A stretch of DNA of 64,000 bases from [Clostridium] symbiosum. Its GTDB lineage: Bacteria > Bacillota > Clostridia > Lachnospirales > Lachnospiraceae. The notes beneath the pieces are model-generated. The model searched no databases. It saw only the letters and a program-made list of their open reading frames with translations, and had not been told where the DNA came from. Both the position numbers and the translations under genes were made by a program. The DNA lies in the NCBI GenBank assembly GCA_036419695.1, contig CP143946.1, forward strand, positions 1,916,001-1,980,000, read 5' to 3'. Positions 16,603 to 25,919 of the stretch are shown here, piece by piece (within the stretch, counting starts at the first letter, position 1; each line of letters opens with the position of its first letter).

Positions 16603-17694
16603 TCAGCCGATGAGCCGCTTCAGAACCGCATCCAGATACCGGACGGCAGTGTCCTCTGTGAACAACTCCGGCTGAAAGGCCACATAGGTGAGCTTGTCTT
16701 TGTAATCGGATTTAAGACAGCCGTCCCAGAGTTCACAGGGCTGGGGAAGGAAGGTGCCGGATACCCTTGTGTAGCAGGTCTTTGCGGTGGCCTTCTTTTT
16801 TGCTTCCTTTTCCACGTACTGGCCGACACTCTTGTGAATTGCATTATCTTCATACACCAGATAAACATAGTTCTGGTAGTCGGGATAAAAATGTTTCAGT
16901 TCCCCCTCAAAGAGCGGAACCGTTACGGTCAAAATACGCCCGGAAAAATCCAGGGTATACGGACTGCAGTCCGACTGGACCGGCACGGGCAGCGGGACCG
17001 TACTTTCATAACAGAGTTTCAGTTCCTTTACCGGGGAGCCGAAGGCATCCTTGACCTCACAGAGTTCCTGTCCTGCGTAAGCAAAACTTTCCCTGAGAAA
17101 ATCGTGATAAAAGAGAATCGGAAGAATGGACGGCATTCCCTTCAAATCATCCTCATTGTGAAGAATCAGCAGCCGATATAGAAAATCCTCATGGGTGACA
17201 AGATAATCTTTATAAACCTCAATCAGCTGCCCCCCATTGTACTGGTCCTCGCGGCAGACCCCGAGGAAGCATTCAATGCTTTTCTGCTTCATATTCTCAA
17301 GCCCCAGAAGCTTTTTATACGGTTTGACGATCCTGTAAATGTCGATACTCTCAATTTTCTGAAAATCATATTCCAGATCATAGGCCCTGCACCGTTTCAG
17401 CAGGTAAGGAATATCAAAACCGTCCCCGTTAAAATGAATCAGGAAACGGAACTGTTCCATAAATTTAAAAAACGCATGAAGGAGTTCCTCCTCTGCGTTC
17501 AGGGTATCGGCAAACCACTGAATCAGGTGCCAGCTGCCTTCCCGGTAATAAGTACAGCCGATCAGATACAGCGTAGAGTAATCCCCGGAAAAACCGGTGG
17601 TCTCAATATCAAAAAACAACAGCTTTTCCAGCTCGCCGATTGAGCCGAGTGGATATGTAATTTCCAGATCTACTTTCTTCTCTATAGTAATCAT
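16603..17694 (-). CDS. RNase H-like exonuclease-domain protein (YprB-like)
   Basis: This 363-residue protein contains a predicted 3'-5' exonuclease-type RNase H fold in its N-terminal half. Motif I is FFDIETTGFSG (about residues 27-37), motif II is HFNGDGFDIPYL, and the last motif is HNEDDLKGM. These supply the acidic metal ligands of DEDD nucleases. The family is known from B. subtilis YprB, whose substrate is not well defined. The C-terminal 150 residues look like a separate beta-rich region. The gene stands alone on the minus strand. I infer nuclease activity from the conserved ligands. Confidence 0.85.
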   Translation of the reverse strand: MITIEKKVDLEITYPLGSIGELEKLLFFDIETTGFSGDYSTLYLIGCTYYREGSWHLIQWFADTLNAEEELLHAFFKFMEQFRFLIHFNGDGFDIPYLLKRCRAYDLEYDFQKIESIDIYRIVKPYKKLLGLENMKQKSIECFLGVCREDQYNGGQLIEVYKDYLVTHEDFLYRLLILHNEDDLKGMPSILPILFYHDFLRESFAYAGQELCEVKDAFGSPVKELKLCYESTVPLPVPVQSDCSPYTLDFSGRILTVTVPLFEGELKHFYPDYQNYVYLVYEDNAIHKSVGQYVEKEAKKKATAKTCYTRVSGTFLPQPCELWDGCLKSDYKDKLTYVAFQPELFTEDTAVRYLDAVLKRLIG

Positions 17695-17782
17695 ACAGAT
17701 AACTCCCTATGGTAAAAAATGCGGGCATTGGTTGAAATGGGTATGGATAGTATTATATTAGGAAAAGCAGGGAAAGTAAAGA

Positions 17783-18113
17783 TTTAGTTGAGATGGGAGG
17801 ACGCCTCTGTAAGACGGCGGACGGGGGAGTGGGTGGGTGTTTATGAGTCTTCAGTCCCGGGCCATAACTTTCCTGTGGGAAATCCAGGAGAAAAAGATTC
17901 CGCAGGGAACCTGGAAGTCCATCAGTACTTAGGCGGCGTATTCTGGCGCCTTAGTACTGTTATGCACTTCAAAGAGCGCAAGCGTTTCCCGAAGGAACTT
18001 TTTCTACCCGGATTTCCCACTCGCGACAACCTGAAATCCGGGACTGAAGACTCATAACCATCCTTCACCATTCCGAACCCCGACCTAACGGCGGCGTTCT
18101 CATTTCTCAACTA
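17783..18113. repeat. Family-A palindromic element, copy 1 (about 331 bp)
   Basis: The element starts TTTAGTTGAGATGGGAGGAC and ends with the inverted GTTCTCATTTCTCAACTA. Inside, GAGTCTTCAGTCCCGGG near 17847 is mirrored by CCGGGACTGAAGACTC near 18037, and a central ACTTAGGCGGCG...CGCCTTAGT makes a further stem. Thus the whole element is an imperfect palindrome. Open frames inside are by-products of the repeat. It occupies most of the gap between the exonuclease-like gene and ruvA. Related copies are at 32597, 33164, 43340 and 46985. Confidence 0.9.
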
Positions 18114-18141
18114 TCCCCCCAGAATATTTGTTCGACACACC

Positions 18142-18170
18142 TTGCATTGCTCCCCTCCGTATGGTATGAT
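18142..18170 (+). promoter_or_regulatory. Sigma-A promoter of the ruvA operon
   Basis: TTGCAT (18142-18147) and TATGAT (18165-18170) are 17 bases apart, starting about 30 bases past the end of the family-A element. The remaining 230 bases to ruvA are a long leader in which I see no gene. Confidence 0.65.
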
Positions 18171-18399
18171 ATTGAGGATAGTAACTTCTATTAAAAGAGC
18201 ATGAAACTGGAGTTAAATCAGCCGGGAGATGTTGTGCCTTATATGGTAATATTAGGCAGCCGCGAAGTTACAAACCGGCAGAGCAGAGTTATAAATACGC
18301 AGAATAAAACGGCAAAGAACCGCAGGAGTACAGGAAAAACGGCCGGCCGGCAAATAAGGTTAAGAAGACAGAAACAGACATCAATTAAGGAGAAAAACC

Positions 18400-19014
18400 G
18401 TGATTTCATATGTAAAGGGAGCTCTGGCGGATAAGTCGGGCGACAGGATTGTGGTAGAAGCGGGTCCGGTAGGGCTTGGAATCTATGTGCCGCTCTCCGT
18501 ACTGGAGGTGCTTCCGCCCCTGGGTGAGGAAGTGAAGATATATACATACCTGCAGGTCAGGGAAGATGATTTAAGCCTATATGGCTTCCTGAACCGCCAG
18601 GATTTGGAGATGTTTAAACAGTTGATTGGCGTCAATGGGATCGGCCCCAAGGGGGCGCTTGGGATCCTTTCGGCGCTCAGGCCGGATGATCTGCGGCTCG
18701 CGATTCTCACAGGGGATGCCAAGGCAATTTCAAAGGCTCCGGGCGTGGGGGCCAAAACGGCACAGAGGATTATCCTGGATTTAAAGGATAAGGTCAGCGC
18801 GGAGGAGATGCTTGTGGGAATTGCCGGTATGGAAGAGGAAAGAACTGCCGTGCCTCTGACGAAGGAAGCGGGCAGGGAGGCAGTGGAAGCGCTGGTGGCT
18901 CTCGGATATTCGAATCTGGAGGCATCAAAGGCAGTGAAGAGTGTACAGATAACGGACGATATGGATGCGGAGGCAGTACTCAAGGCATCCCTCAAGTTTC
19001 TGGCATTTTTATAA
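18400..19014 (+). CDS. ruvA: Holliday junction branch migration protein RuvA
   Basis: This 204-residue protein matches RuvA throughout: an OB-fold domain I (MISYVKGALADKSGDRIVVE), helix-hairpin-helix motifs in domain II (IGVNGIGPKGALGIL and APGVGAKTAQRIILDL) and the UBA-like domain III (EAVEALVALGYSNLEASKAV). Tetramers bind Holliday junctions and recruit RuvB. Translation starts at GTG 18400, with AAGGAG 7 bases before it. ruvB follows after 24 bases. No ruvC is present, as is usual in Firmicutes. Confidence 0.98.
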   Translation: MISYVKGALADKSGDRIVVEAGPVGLGIYVPLSVLEVLPPLGEEVKIYTYLQVREDDLSLYGFLNRQDLEMFKQLIGVNGIGPKGALGILSALRPDDLRLAILTGDAKAISKAPGVGAKTAQRIILDLKDKVSAEEMLVGIAGMEEERTAVPLTKEAGREAVEALVALGYSNLEASKAVKSVQITDDMDAEAVLKASLKFLAFL

Positions 19015-19038
19015 GAGCGGGAGAGCGGGAAGTGCAAT

Positions 19039-20040
19039 ATGAGCAGGAGAATTATTACAACTGAGATTACGGAAGAGGACAAGCGCATAGAGAGCAGCCT
19101 GCGGCCCCAGTATTTGAGTGAATACATTGGCCAGGAAAAGATAAAATCCACACTGAAGGTTTTCATAGACGCAGCCAAGTCGAGGGGCGAGGCTCTCGAC
19201 CATGTCCTGTTTTACGGGCCTCCGGGTCTCGGCAAGACGACACTATGCGGAATTATCGCCAATGAGATGGGTGTGAAGATGAAGGTGACCTCCGGACCGG
19301 CGATTGAGAAGCCGGGAGAGATTGCGGCAATACTGAACGGTCTCCAGGAGGGCGATGTCCTTTTTGTAGATGAGATTCACCGTCTGAACCGGCAGGTGGA
19401 GGAAGTTCTCTATCCTGCGATGGAAGATTATGCGATCGATATTATGCTGGGAAAAGATTCAACCGCCCGTTCGATCCGCCTGGAACTTCCGAAGTTTACG
19501 CTGGTGGGGGCAACCACCCGGGCGGGACTGCTGACGGCCCCACTCCGCGACAGGTTCGGTATCGTCCAGAAGATGGATTTTTACATGCCCGAGGAGTTAA
19601 AGACCATCATTCTCCGTTCCGCGAGAGTGATGAACGTGGAGATAGAAGAACGGGGAGCCTATGAGATTGCGAGACGTTCCCGTGGTACGCCAAGGCTCGC
19701 CAACCGTCTTCTTAAGCGGGTAAGGGATTTTGCCCAGGTCAAGTATGACGGGGTGATTACAAAGGAAGTAGCGGATTTTGCCCTGGATATCCTGGATGTG
19801 GATAAACTGGGCCTGGATAATAACGACCGGGCAATCCTGACGATTATGATTGAGAAATTTTCAGGAGGCCCCGTGGGACTGGACACGCTGGCGGCGGCTC
19901 TCGGAGAGGATTCCGGGACCCTTGAGGATGTCTACGAACCGTATCTTCTGATGAATGGATTTATTAACAGGACGCCGAGAGGCAGGGTAGCGACGGAAGC
20001 CGCCTATCATCACCTGGGACTGCAGCAACAGATAAATTAG
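19039..20040 (+). CDS. ruvB: Holliday junction branch migration ATPase RuvB
   Basis: This 333-residue AAA+ ATPase is typical RuvB: Walker A GPPGLGKTTLCG, Walker B LFVDEIHRLNR, sensor 1 VGATTRAGLL, the arginine-finger region APLRDRFG, and the C-terminal winged helix ending FINRTPRGRVATEAAYHHLG. It drives branch migration on RuvA-bound junctions. It sits 24 bases after ruvA. The following zapA and U32 peptidase genes are on the same strand and could share the transcript. Confidence 0.99.
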   Translation: MSRRIITTEITEEDKRIESSLRPQYLSEYIGQEKIKSTLKVFIDAAKSRGEALDHVLFYGPPGLGKTTLCGIIANEMGVKMKVTSGPAIEKPGEIAAILNGLQEGDVLFVDEIHRLNRQVEEVLYPAMEDYAIDIMLGKDSTARSIRLELPKFTLVGATTRAGLLTAPLRDRFGIVQKMDFYMPEELKTIILRSARVMNVEIEERGAYEIARRSRGTPRLANRLLKRVRDFAQVKYDGVITKEVADFALDILDVDKLGLDNNDRAILTIMIEKFSGGPVGLDTLAAALGEDSGTLEDVYEPYLLMNGFINRTPRGRVATEAAYHHLGLQQQIN

Positions 20041-20080
20041 AGCAACTGTTTGATGGATATTGAACGGTTCCAAATTACAA

Positions 20081-20503
20081 ATGAAAGAGAAGATGGAAAA
20101 GATGGGTTCCAAGAATTATACAGACGTTTTAATTGCCGGAAAGATATATACACTGGGTGGTCTGGAGGAAGAAAGTTACCTTCAGCAGGTTGCCAGCTAT
20201 TTAAATGACAAGATTGCCGGCCTGCAGAGACAGGACGGTTTCAGGAAGCAGCCGGAAGATTATCAGAATGTGATGACATACTTAAATATTGCCGATGACT
20301 ATTTCAAGGAGCGGGAGCACGCCGGACTTCTGGCCGCCCAGAAGGAAGAGCTTGAGAAGGAGACGTACCGCCTGAAACATGAGCTGGTCAGCACACAGAT
20401 GAAGCTGGAGGCAATCAAGGTGGAGCTTGAAAAATATAAAACGCAGGAAGCTCTGGAGAACGCCCGCAGCAGGGACGATAAGCAGGAGCAGAAGGCGGAG
20501 TAG
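20081..20503 (+). CDS. zapA: Cell division protein ZapA
   Basis: The protein of about 140 residues has the ZapA start block KNYTDVLIAGKIYTLGGLEEE and the following YLNDKI / YQNVMTYLNIADDYFK helices. A long C-terminal coiled coil (about residues 75-125) continues into a charged tail. ZapA bundles FtsZ filaments at midcell. The start is uncertain: ATGs at 20081, 20093 and 20102 are all in frame and none has a strong binding site; the conserved region begins right after the last. Proximity to the SEDS/PBP pair downstream fits a cell-division and wall cluster. Confidence 0.92.
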   Translation: MKEKMEKMGSKNYTDVLIAGKIYTLGGLEEESYLQQVASYLNDKIAGLQRQDGFRKQPEDYQNVMTYLNIADDYFKEREHAGLLAAQKEELEKETYRLKHELVSTQMKLEAIKVELEKYKTQEALENARSRDDKQEQKAE

Positions 20504-20549
20504 CGAAGCCGCGGAGCGGAGCGGCCGAGCACATTCACAGATAAAAGAG

Positions 20550-20597
20550 GGCTGATGGAAACGTAGAATCCTGAGAGGGCTTTGCGGTACATCAGCC
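20550..20597 (+). other. Stem-loop between zapA and the U32 gene
   Basis: GGCTGATG (20550-20557) and CATCAGCC (20590-20597) form a perfect 8-bp stem with a 32-base loop, soon followed by TTTTT at 20604. It may act as a partial terminator or attenuator ahead of the peptidase gene. I cannot assign it to a known RNA family. Confidence 0.4.
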
Positions 20598-20625
20598 TGT
20601 CGCTTTTTAGAGAATGGAGTTTGCA

Positions 20626-22869
20626 ATGATGAAGAAAAAAGTAGAGATTCTGGCTCCGGCCGGGTCATTTGAAAGTATGAAGGCGGCCGTGGCGGCCGGT
20701 GCGGATGCCGTTTATATCGGGGGCAGCCGTTTTGGCGCCAGGGCTTATGCCGATAATCCCGACGAAGGCAGGATGCTGGAGGCAATCGACTATGTACATC
20801 TGCATGGCTGCCGGCTCTATATGACGGTAAACACACTGGTAAAGGAGAAGGAGCTGGATGGTTTATACGATTATCTGGAGCCTTACTACAGACAGGGGCT
20901 GGATGCGGTGATTGTCCAGGATATGGGGGTTTTCTCCTATATCAGGGAGCATTTTCCGGATCTACCGGTTCATGCCAGCACCCAGATGACGATAACCGGC
21001 CCGCTGGGAGCCGAGCTGATGATGAAGCTGGGAGCCACCCGGATTGTTACGGCAAGGGAGCTGTCCCTGCGGGAGATAAAGGAGATCTATGATAAAACGG
21101 GAGCCGAGATCGAGAGCTTTGTACACGGGGCGCTGTGCTACTGTTATTCCGGTCAGTGCCTGTTCAGCAGCCTGATCGGCGGCCGCAGCGGCAACCGGGG
21201 CAGATGCGCCCAGACCTGCCGCCTTCCCTTTGATGTGAAACAGGAAGGAAAGACGTTAAATAATAAAGACGAGCGTTACGTGCTGAGCCTGAAAGACCTC
21301 TGTACCCTGGATATTCTGCCGGATTTGATTGAGGCAGGCGTCTATTCGATGAAAATCGAAGGGAGGATGAAGAGTCCGCGCTATACGGCGGGCGTGGTAA
21401 GCATATACAGAAAATATGCAGACCTCTATCTGGAGAAGGGCAGGGAAGGCTACCGCGTTGACGCGGCGGACAGGAAAAAACTCCTGGATCTCTTTGACCG
21501 TGGAGGCCAGACCGAGGGATATTACAGGCAGCACAACGGCCGTGATATGGTCGTGATGAAGGAAAAACCGGCTTTCCGCGAGGAGAACAGGGAACTGTAC
21601 CAGTATCTGGACCAGACCTATGTGGAGGCTGTCGTCAGGGAGCCCGTCGCCGGATCAGCCGTTGTCAGGGAAGGCGAACCGCTGTCCCTCACACTGACCT
21701 GCAACCGGAGAATGAGGGAGGCACAGGAGAGCGAAAGCATAATCGTCACCGTTTCGGGCGGCGTGGTCGAACCGGCGAAGAACCAGCCGGCCACGGAGGA
21801 GAGAATCGCAAAGCAGATCGGAAAGACGGGAAATACGCCGTTTTATTTTGATGACTTGAAGGTGGAAATGGCGGGAAACCCCTTTGTGCCGATCCAGGAG
21901 CTGAACGAATTGAGAAGACAGGCTTTTACGGAACTGGAAGAAAAAATACTGGCTCCGTTCAGAAGGGGTTCCGTCGGGAGCGCGGCCTGTGAATGCCCGT
22001 CAAATGAGAACGGAACAGGCGGGGAGAATACTCCCTGCCGTCTCACGGTATCCTTGGAGGAGCCGGAATCCTTTGAAACGGTCCTGCAGGAGAAGGGCGT
22101 AGACGGCATTTACCTGGACAGCGCCGGTTTTGACGCCGCATCCTGGAAGAAGGCAGCCGAGCACTGCCACCGGGCAGGCAAACGCTGTTACCTCATGCTG
22201 CCCCACATTTTCAGGGAGGAAGCTTCCCGTTTCTTTGAAGAAAACAGGGACGCCTTTCTTTTTGCGGGCTTTGACGGTGTGGTCATCAGGGCGTGGGAGG
22301 AAATCGGGCTCATCCGCGGATGGTCGGAAGAATTCCCGGCTCTGAAGGAGCTTACCATTCTCATGGACTACGGGATTTATACGATGAACAGGGAAGCCGA
22401 GAAGATGACAGCGCGGATGGCGTCCGGATTTCGGTTCCGTTTTACGCTTCCAGTGGAGCTTAACAGCAGGGAACTGGAGGAAAAGGGATGCCGCGGCGGC
22501 GAGCTGATTGTCTACGGGCGTCTTCCGATGATGGTGACGGCCCAATGCATGAAGAAGACGGTGGCGGCCTGTACGAAGAAGCCGGAGCTTCTGTCCCTGA
22601 AGGACAGAATGGGCAAGGAATTCCCGGTAAAGAATCACTGCCGTTTCTGCTATAATACAATTTATAATTCCAGCCCCCTGTCTCTATTAAAGGACAGGAA
22701 GATTATAGAACGGCTGGGACCAGAGAGCCTGAGACTGAATTTCACCACCGAGAGCCGGGAAGAAATACGGACTGTGATCGAGGCTTTTTCCGGCTGTTTC
22801 CTGGAAGGGAGAGAGACGGATCTTAAGGGAGATTTTACGAGAGGCCATTTTAAACGAGGGATTGAATAG
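20626..22869 (+). CDS. U32 family peptidase / prephenate-like RNA hydroxylation protein
   Basis: This protein of about 747 residues begins with the U32 collagenase-like domain (VEILAPAGSFESMKAAVAAGADAVY, HASTQMTI, ESFVHGALCYCYSGQCLFSS), including the cysteine-rich region and GRCAQTCRLPF that ligate a cofactor in RlhA/TrhP-type proteins. The second half is a long C-terminal extension ending in further cysteines (NHCRFCYNTIYN). In other bacteria such proteins support rRNA or tRNA hydroxylation rather than protein degradation. GGAG lies 6 bases before the ATG at 20626. It is followed closely by the SEDS gene. The exact RNA target is not decidable here. Confidence 0.9.
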   Translation: MMKKKVEILAPAGSFESMKAAVAAGADAVYIGGSRFGARAYADNPDEGRMLEAIDYVHLHGCRLYMTVNTLVKEKELDGLYDYLEPYYRQGLDAVIVQDMGVFSYIREHFPDLPVHASTQMTITGPLGAELMMKLGATRIVTARELSLREIKEIYDKTGAEIESFVHGALCYCYSGQCLFSSLIGGRSGNRGRCAQTCRLPFDVKQEGKTLNNKDERYVLSLKDLCTLDILPDLIEAGVYSMKIEGRMKSPRYTAGVVSIYRKYADLYLEKGREGYRVDAADRKKLLDLFDRGGQTEGYYRQHNGRDMVVMKEKPAFREENRELYQYLDQTYVEAVVREPVAGSAVVREGEPLSLTLTCNRRMREAQESESIIVTVSGGVVEPAKNQPATEERIAKQIGKTGNTPFYFDDLKVEMAGNPFVPIQELNELRRQAFTELEEKILAPFRRGSVGSAACECPSNENGTGGENTPCRLTVSLEEPESFETVLQEKGVDGIYLDSAGFDAASWKKAAEHCHRAGKRCYLMLPHIFREEASRFFEENRDAFLFAGFDGVVIRAWEEIGLIRGWSEEFPALKELTILMDYGIYTMNREAEKMTARMASGFRFRFTLPVELNSRELEEKGCRGGELIVYGRLPMMVTAQCMKKTVAACTKKPELLSLKDRMGKEFPVKNHCRFCYNTIYNSSPLSLLKDRKIIERLGPESLRLNFTTESREEIRTVIEAFSGCFLEGRETDLKGDFTRGHFKRGIE

Positions 22870-22877
22870 GTGAGAAT

Positions 22878-24206
22878 GTGATTAATCTTGTTACAACATT
22901 ATCAAAGTATCTGATGATACTGCTGATAGCAATTTACACATACTATAATTTCCGGTTTTTTGCAATGAGGGATGATTATTCCAGGAACAGGGTATGCAGG
23001 CTTCAGAATGTGGCTCTGTTTTTTATCCATGTCCTGGCATATACGGTGATTTATCTGCGGACGGAGGATGAGAGGACGCTGATGTTTTTCGGCGCCCAGC
23101 TTTTATTTTTCCTGCTGTATCAGGTCTTTTACAGGATGTTTTACCATAATCTGTCCAGGCTGCTGCTCAATAATACGTGTATGCTCCTGTGTGTCAGCTT
23201 CATCATGCTGACCAGGATTTCCTTCGACAGGGCGGTCAGGCAGTTTGTCATCGTGGCCATAGCCGCTGTGATTACGATGATTATCCCTTTTATCATCGAC
23301 AGGACGTGGCAGTTGTCAAAGATTCCATGGGTTTACGGAACCATTGGCCTGCTGCTTCTCCTTACGGTCTGCATCCTGGGAAGTACCAGCTACGGGGCGC
23401 AGCTCGCCATCAGTATCGGGGGCTTTTCTTTCCAGCCTTCGGAATTTGTAAAAATCAGTTTTGTTTTCTTTGTGGCAACGATGTTTTACCGGTCCACCGA
23501 TTTCAGGACGATAGTGATTACGACGGCGGTGGCCGCGGCTCACGTCCTGATCCTGGTGCTTTCAAAGGATTTGGGCAGCGCCCTCATCTTTTTTGTGACA
23601 TATCTTCTGATGCTTTTCATCGCCACGTCCAACTGGTTCTATCTGGGGGCCGGCGCAGGCTGTGGGGCGGTGGCGGCAATGGCTGCCTATAAGATGTTTT
23701 CCCATGTGCGCGTGCGTGTGGAGGCCTGGCAGAATCCCTGGAATGACATTGCGGGGAAGGGATATCAGGTCACCCAGGCGCTGTTTGCCATCGGCACGGG
23801 CGGCTGGTTTGGCATGGGGCTTTACCAGGGCATGCCCAAAAAGATCCCAGTCGTGGAGAAGGACTTTATCTTCGCCGCCATATCGGAGGAGCTGGGAGGC
23901 ATCTTTGCGCTCTGCATTATCCTGATCTGTCTGGGCTGCTTTTTACAGTTTATGCTGATTGCCACGAAAATGCAGGCTGTCTTCTATAAGCTGATCGCAT
24001 TCGGGCTGGGGACGGTCTATATCGTCCAGGTATTCCTGACCATCGGAGGCGTTATCAAGTTTATCCCGTCCACCGGCGTGACGCTGCCCTTTGTCAGCTA
24101 CGGAGGCAGTTCTATCTTAAGTACGTTCATCCTGTTTGGCGTGATTCAGGGGCTTTTTATCCTGAAGAGAAATGAAGAAGAGGAGGAAGATTATGAAACT
24201 GAGTGA
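22878..24206 (+). CDS. SEDS peptidoglycan glycosyltransferase (FtsW/RodA/SpoVE family)
   Basis: This 442-residue membrane protein is a SEDS family member. The C-terminal two thirds carry the hallmark GGFSFQPSEFVKISFVFF, SKDLGSALIFF, FGLYQG-like GMGLYQGMPKKIPVVEKDFIFA and TGVTLPFVSYGGSS motifs. The first 130 residues add about four further membrane segments not found in short RodA/FtsW, resembling actinobacterial-type RodA. Translation starts at GTG 22878, after AGGTGA. It polymerises lipid II together with its partner transpeptidase, whose gene overlaps its 3' end. Confidence 0.94.
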   Translation: MINLVTTLSKYLMILLIAIYTYYNFRFFAMRDDYSRNRVCRLQNVALFFIHVLAYTVIYLRTEDERTLMFFGAQLLFFLLYQVFYRMFYHNLSRLLLNNTCMLLCVSFIMLTRISFDRAVRQFVIVAIAAVITMIIPFIIDRTWQLSKIPWVYGTIGLLLLLTVCILGSTSYGAQLAISIGGFSFQPSEFVKISFVFFVATMFYRSTDFRTIVITTAVAAAHVLILVLSKDLGSALIFFVTYLLMLFIATSNWFYLGAGAGCGAVAAMAAYKMFSHVRVRVEAWQNPWNDIAGKGYQVTQALFAIGTGGWFGMGLYQGMPKKIPVVEKDFIFAAISEELGGIFALCIILICLGCFLQFMLIATKMQAVFYKLIAFGLGTVYIVQVFLTIGGVIKFIPSTGVTLPFVSYGGSSILSTFILFGVIQGLFILKRNEEEEEDYETE

Positions 24207-25812
24207 TCAGAGCTCCAATGAAGAGAAGAAAACAGGGGAAAAAAGAGCCGGCAAAGATAAAACGATTAAAAAGAAAAACGGTAAAGACAAATTATCTGCT
24301 CCGGGAAAGCGGGAGGTAGGGGCCGGAAAGCGGTTCCAGGTAAAGAAGACCCGCAAAGACCTGGGCTTTAAGAAATTCAGGAAGGACGCGGGGGATGGCA
24401 GGGGCAGGGCCAATAAGAACATATTGAGGCTCACCTATGCTTTTTCCGCAGTATTTGTGCTGATGGCCGGATATCTTGGCTGGTTCATCCAGTTCAAGAG
24501 TGAGAATGTCATCGGCAGCTCCTACAATGCAAGGCTTGACCAGTTTGCCGACCGGATTATCAGAGGGAGCATCATGAGCAGTGACAAGACGGTGCTTGCC
24601 GAGACCAGGGTTTCCCAGGACGGGACGGAGACCAGATATTACCCCTTTGACTACCTGTTTGTGCATTCGGTCGGCTATTCCGGGCTGAACGGAAAGACGG
24701 GAATCGAGTCGCTGGCCAATTTTTACCTGCTTTCGTCCCATGTCAACCTGCTTGAGAAGGTAATCAATGAGCTGCGCGGCGAAAAAAATCTGGGCGACAA
24801 TGTGGTGACGACGCTGGATTTGAATCTGCAGAAGGTGGCATCGGACGCACTGGGCGGCAACCGGGGAGCGGTGATCGCCATGGAGCCGGATACAGGCAAG
24901 ATTCTCTGCATGGTCTCCCAGCCGAATTTCAACGCCAACCTGGTGGATGAAAAGTGGCAGGAGCTGATTGCTCCCGGCAATACCAAGGCTCAGCTCGTAA
25001 ACCGCGCGACGCAGGGACTTTATCCCCCTGGCTCCACGTTTAAGATTGTGACGGCCCTCGAATATATCAGGGAAAATCCTTCCACCTGGCAGGATTTTAC
25101 ATTTAACTGCGACGGTTCTTACCAGACCGGTGAATACACGATCAAGTGTTACCACAGCGAGGCCCATGGGCAGCAGAACCTGATACAGGCGTTTGCCAAC
25201 TCCTGCAACGGGGCGTTTGCACAGATAGGGCTGTCACTGGACCCCGACAGCTTTCATGCGCTTGCGGATCAGCTCCTGTTTAATTCCTCCCTGCCCTACG
25301 CCCTGCCTTACAATCAGAGTTCGTTTACGATGACGGGAGGGGCGGATGACTGGGAGAAGCTGCAGACTTCCATCGGACAGGGTAAGACCCAGATTACGCC
25401 GTTGCATAATCTGTTGATAGTCTCGGCCATTGCCAACGGCGGAACATTGATGAAGCCGTATCTGGTTGACCATGTGGAGAACGTCGGCGGCCAGACTGTG
25501 AAAAAGTTTCTGCCGTCGTCCTCCGGCAGCCCGCTGTCGGCAACGGATGCCCAGATGATGGCAGAGCTGATGAAGAGCGTGGTGGATTTTGGGACGGGTT
25601 CCGCGCTCCGCGGAGCGTCCTATTCGGCGGCCGGAAAGACAGGCTCCGCCGAGTTTGAGACGGGAAAAGAGACGCATTCCTGGTTTGTGGGCTACGCCCC
25701 GGCCGATAATCCGAAGATCGCAATCAGCGTGATCGCGGAGGAGGCAGGTTCCGGCGGAAAGGTGGCGGCCCCCATTGCACGGGCCGTATTCGATGCCTAT
25801 TTGGGAAAATAG
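24193..25812 (+). CDS. Class B penicillin-binding protein (transpeptidase)
   Basis: This protein of about 539 residues has a lysine-rich cytoplasmic tail of about 75 residues, one membrane anchor (ILRLTYAFSAVFVLMAGYLG), a short dimerisation region and a transpeptidase domain. The catalytic motifs are intact: STFK with Ser281 and Lys284, SCN at 337-339 and KTG at 482-484. It resembles PbpA-like class B PBPs that act with a SEDS partner. The ATG at 24193 has GAGGAGGAAG just before it and overlaps the SEDS gene by 14 bases, showing translational coupling. It is smaller than classic FtsI, as the dimerisation region is short. Confidence 0.95.
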   Translation: MKLSDQSSNEEKKTGEKRAGKDKTIKKKNGKDKLSAPGKREVGAGKRFQVKKTRKDLGFKKFRKDAGDGRGRANKNILRLTYAFSAVFVLMAGYLGWFIQFKSENVIGSSYNARLDQFADRIIRGSIMSSDKTVLAETRVSQDGTETRYYPFDYLFVHSVGYSGLNGKTGIESLANFYLLSSHVNLLEKVINELRGEKNLGDNVVTTLDLNLQKVASDALGGNRGAVIAMEPDTGKILCMVSQPNFNANLVDEKWQELIAPGNTKAQLVNRATQGLYPPGSTFKIVTALEYIRENPSTWQDFTFNCDGSYQTGEYTIKCYHSEAHGQQNLIQAFANSCNGAFAQIGLSLDPDSFHALADQLLFNSSLPYALPYNQSSFTMTGGADDWEKLQTSIGQGKTQITPLHNLLIVSAIANGGTLMKPYLVDHVENVGGQTVKKFLPSSSGSPLSATDAQMMAELMKSVVDFGTGSALRGASYSAAGKTGSAEFETGKETHSWFVGYAPADNPKIAISVIAEEAGSGGKVAAPIARAVFDAYLGK

Positions 25813-25919
25813 CGGTACCGGGAAGCGATGACGGGACCGGAAAAGGAGGACGGACCGGAAAACGGTGATGATACCGGAGAAGTGTCCTCATATTAAATGT
25901 ACAGGATGGAGAAGTTATC

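Noticed and set aside
17788..18057. 89-codon open frame inside family-A copy 1, with similar frames at 32509-32760, 33064-33432 and 43469-43768
   Set aside because: The similarity between them comes from the repeated DNA itself. They lack binding sites, start at different places in different copies and are not maintained in one frame.
18201..18434. 77-codon frame between the ruvA promoter and ruvA
   Set aside because: It overlaps the ruvA start, has no good binding site and a composition typical of untranslated leader.
20550..20610. 6S-like or other named small RNA next to zapA
   Set aside because: Only one stem is visible and the segment is far too short for 6S RNA.
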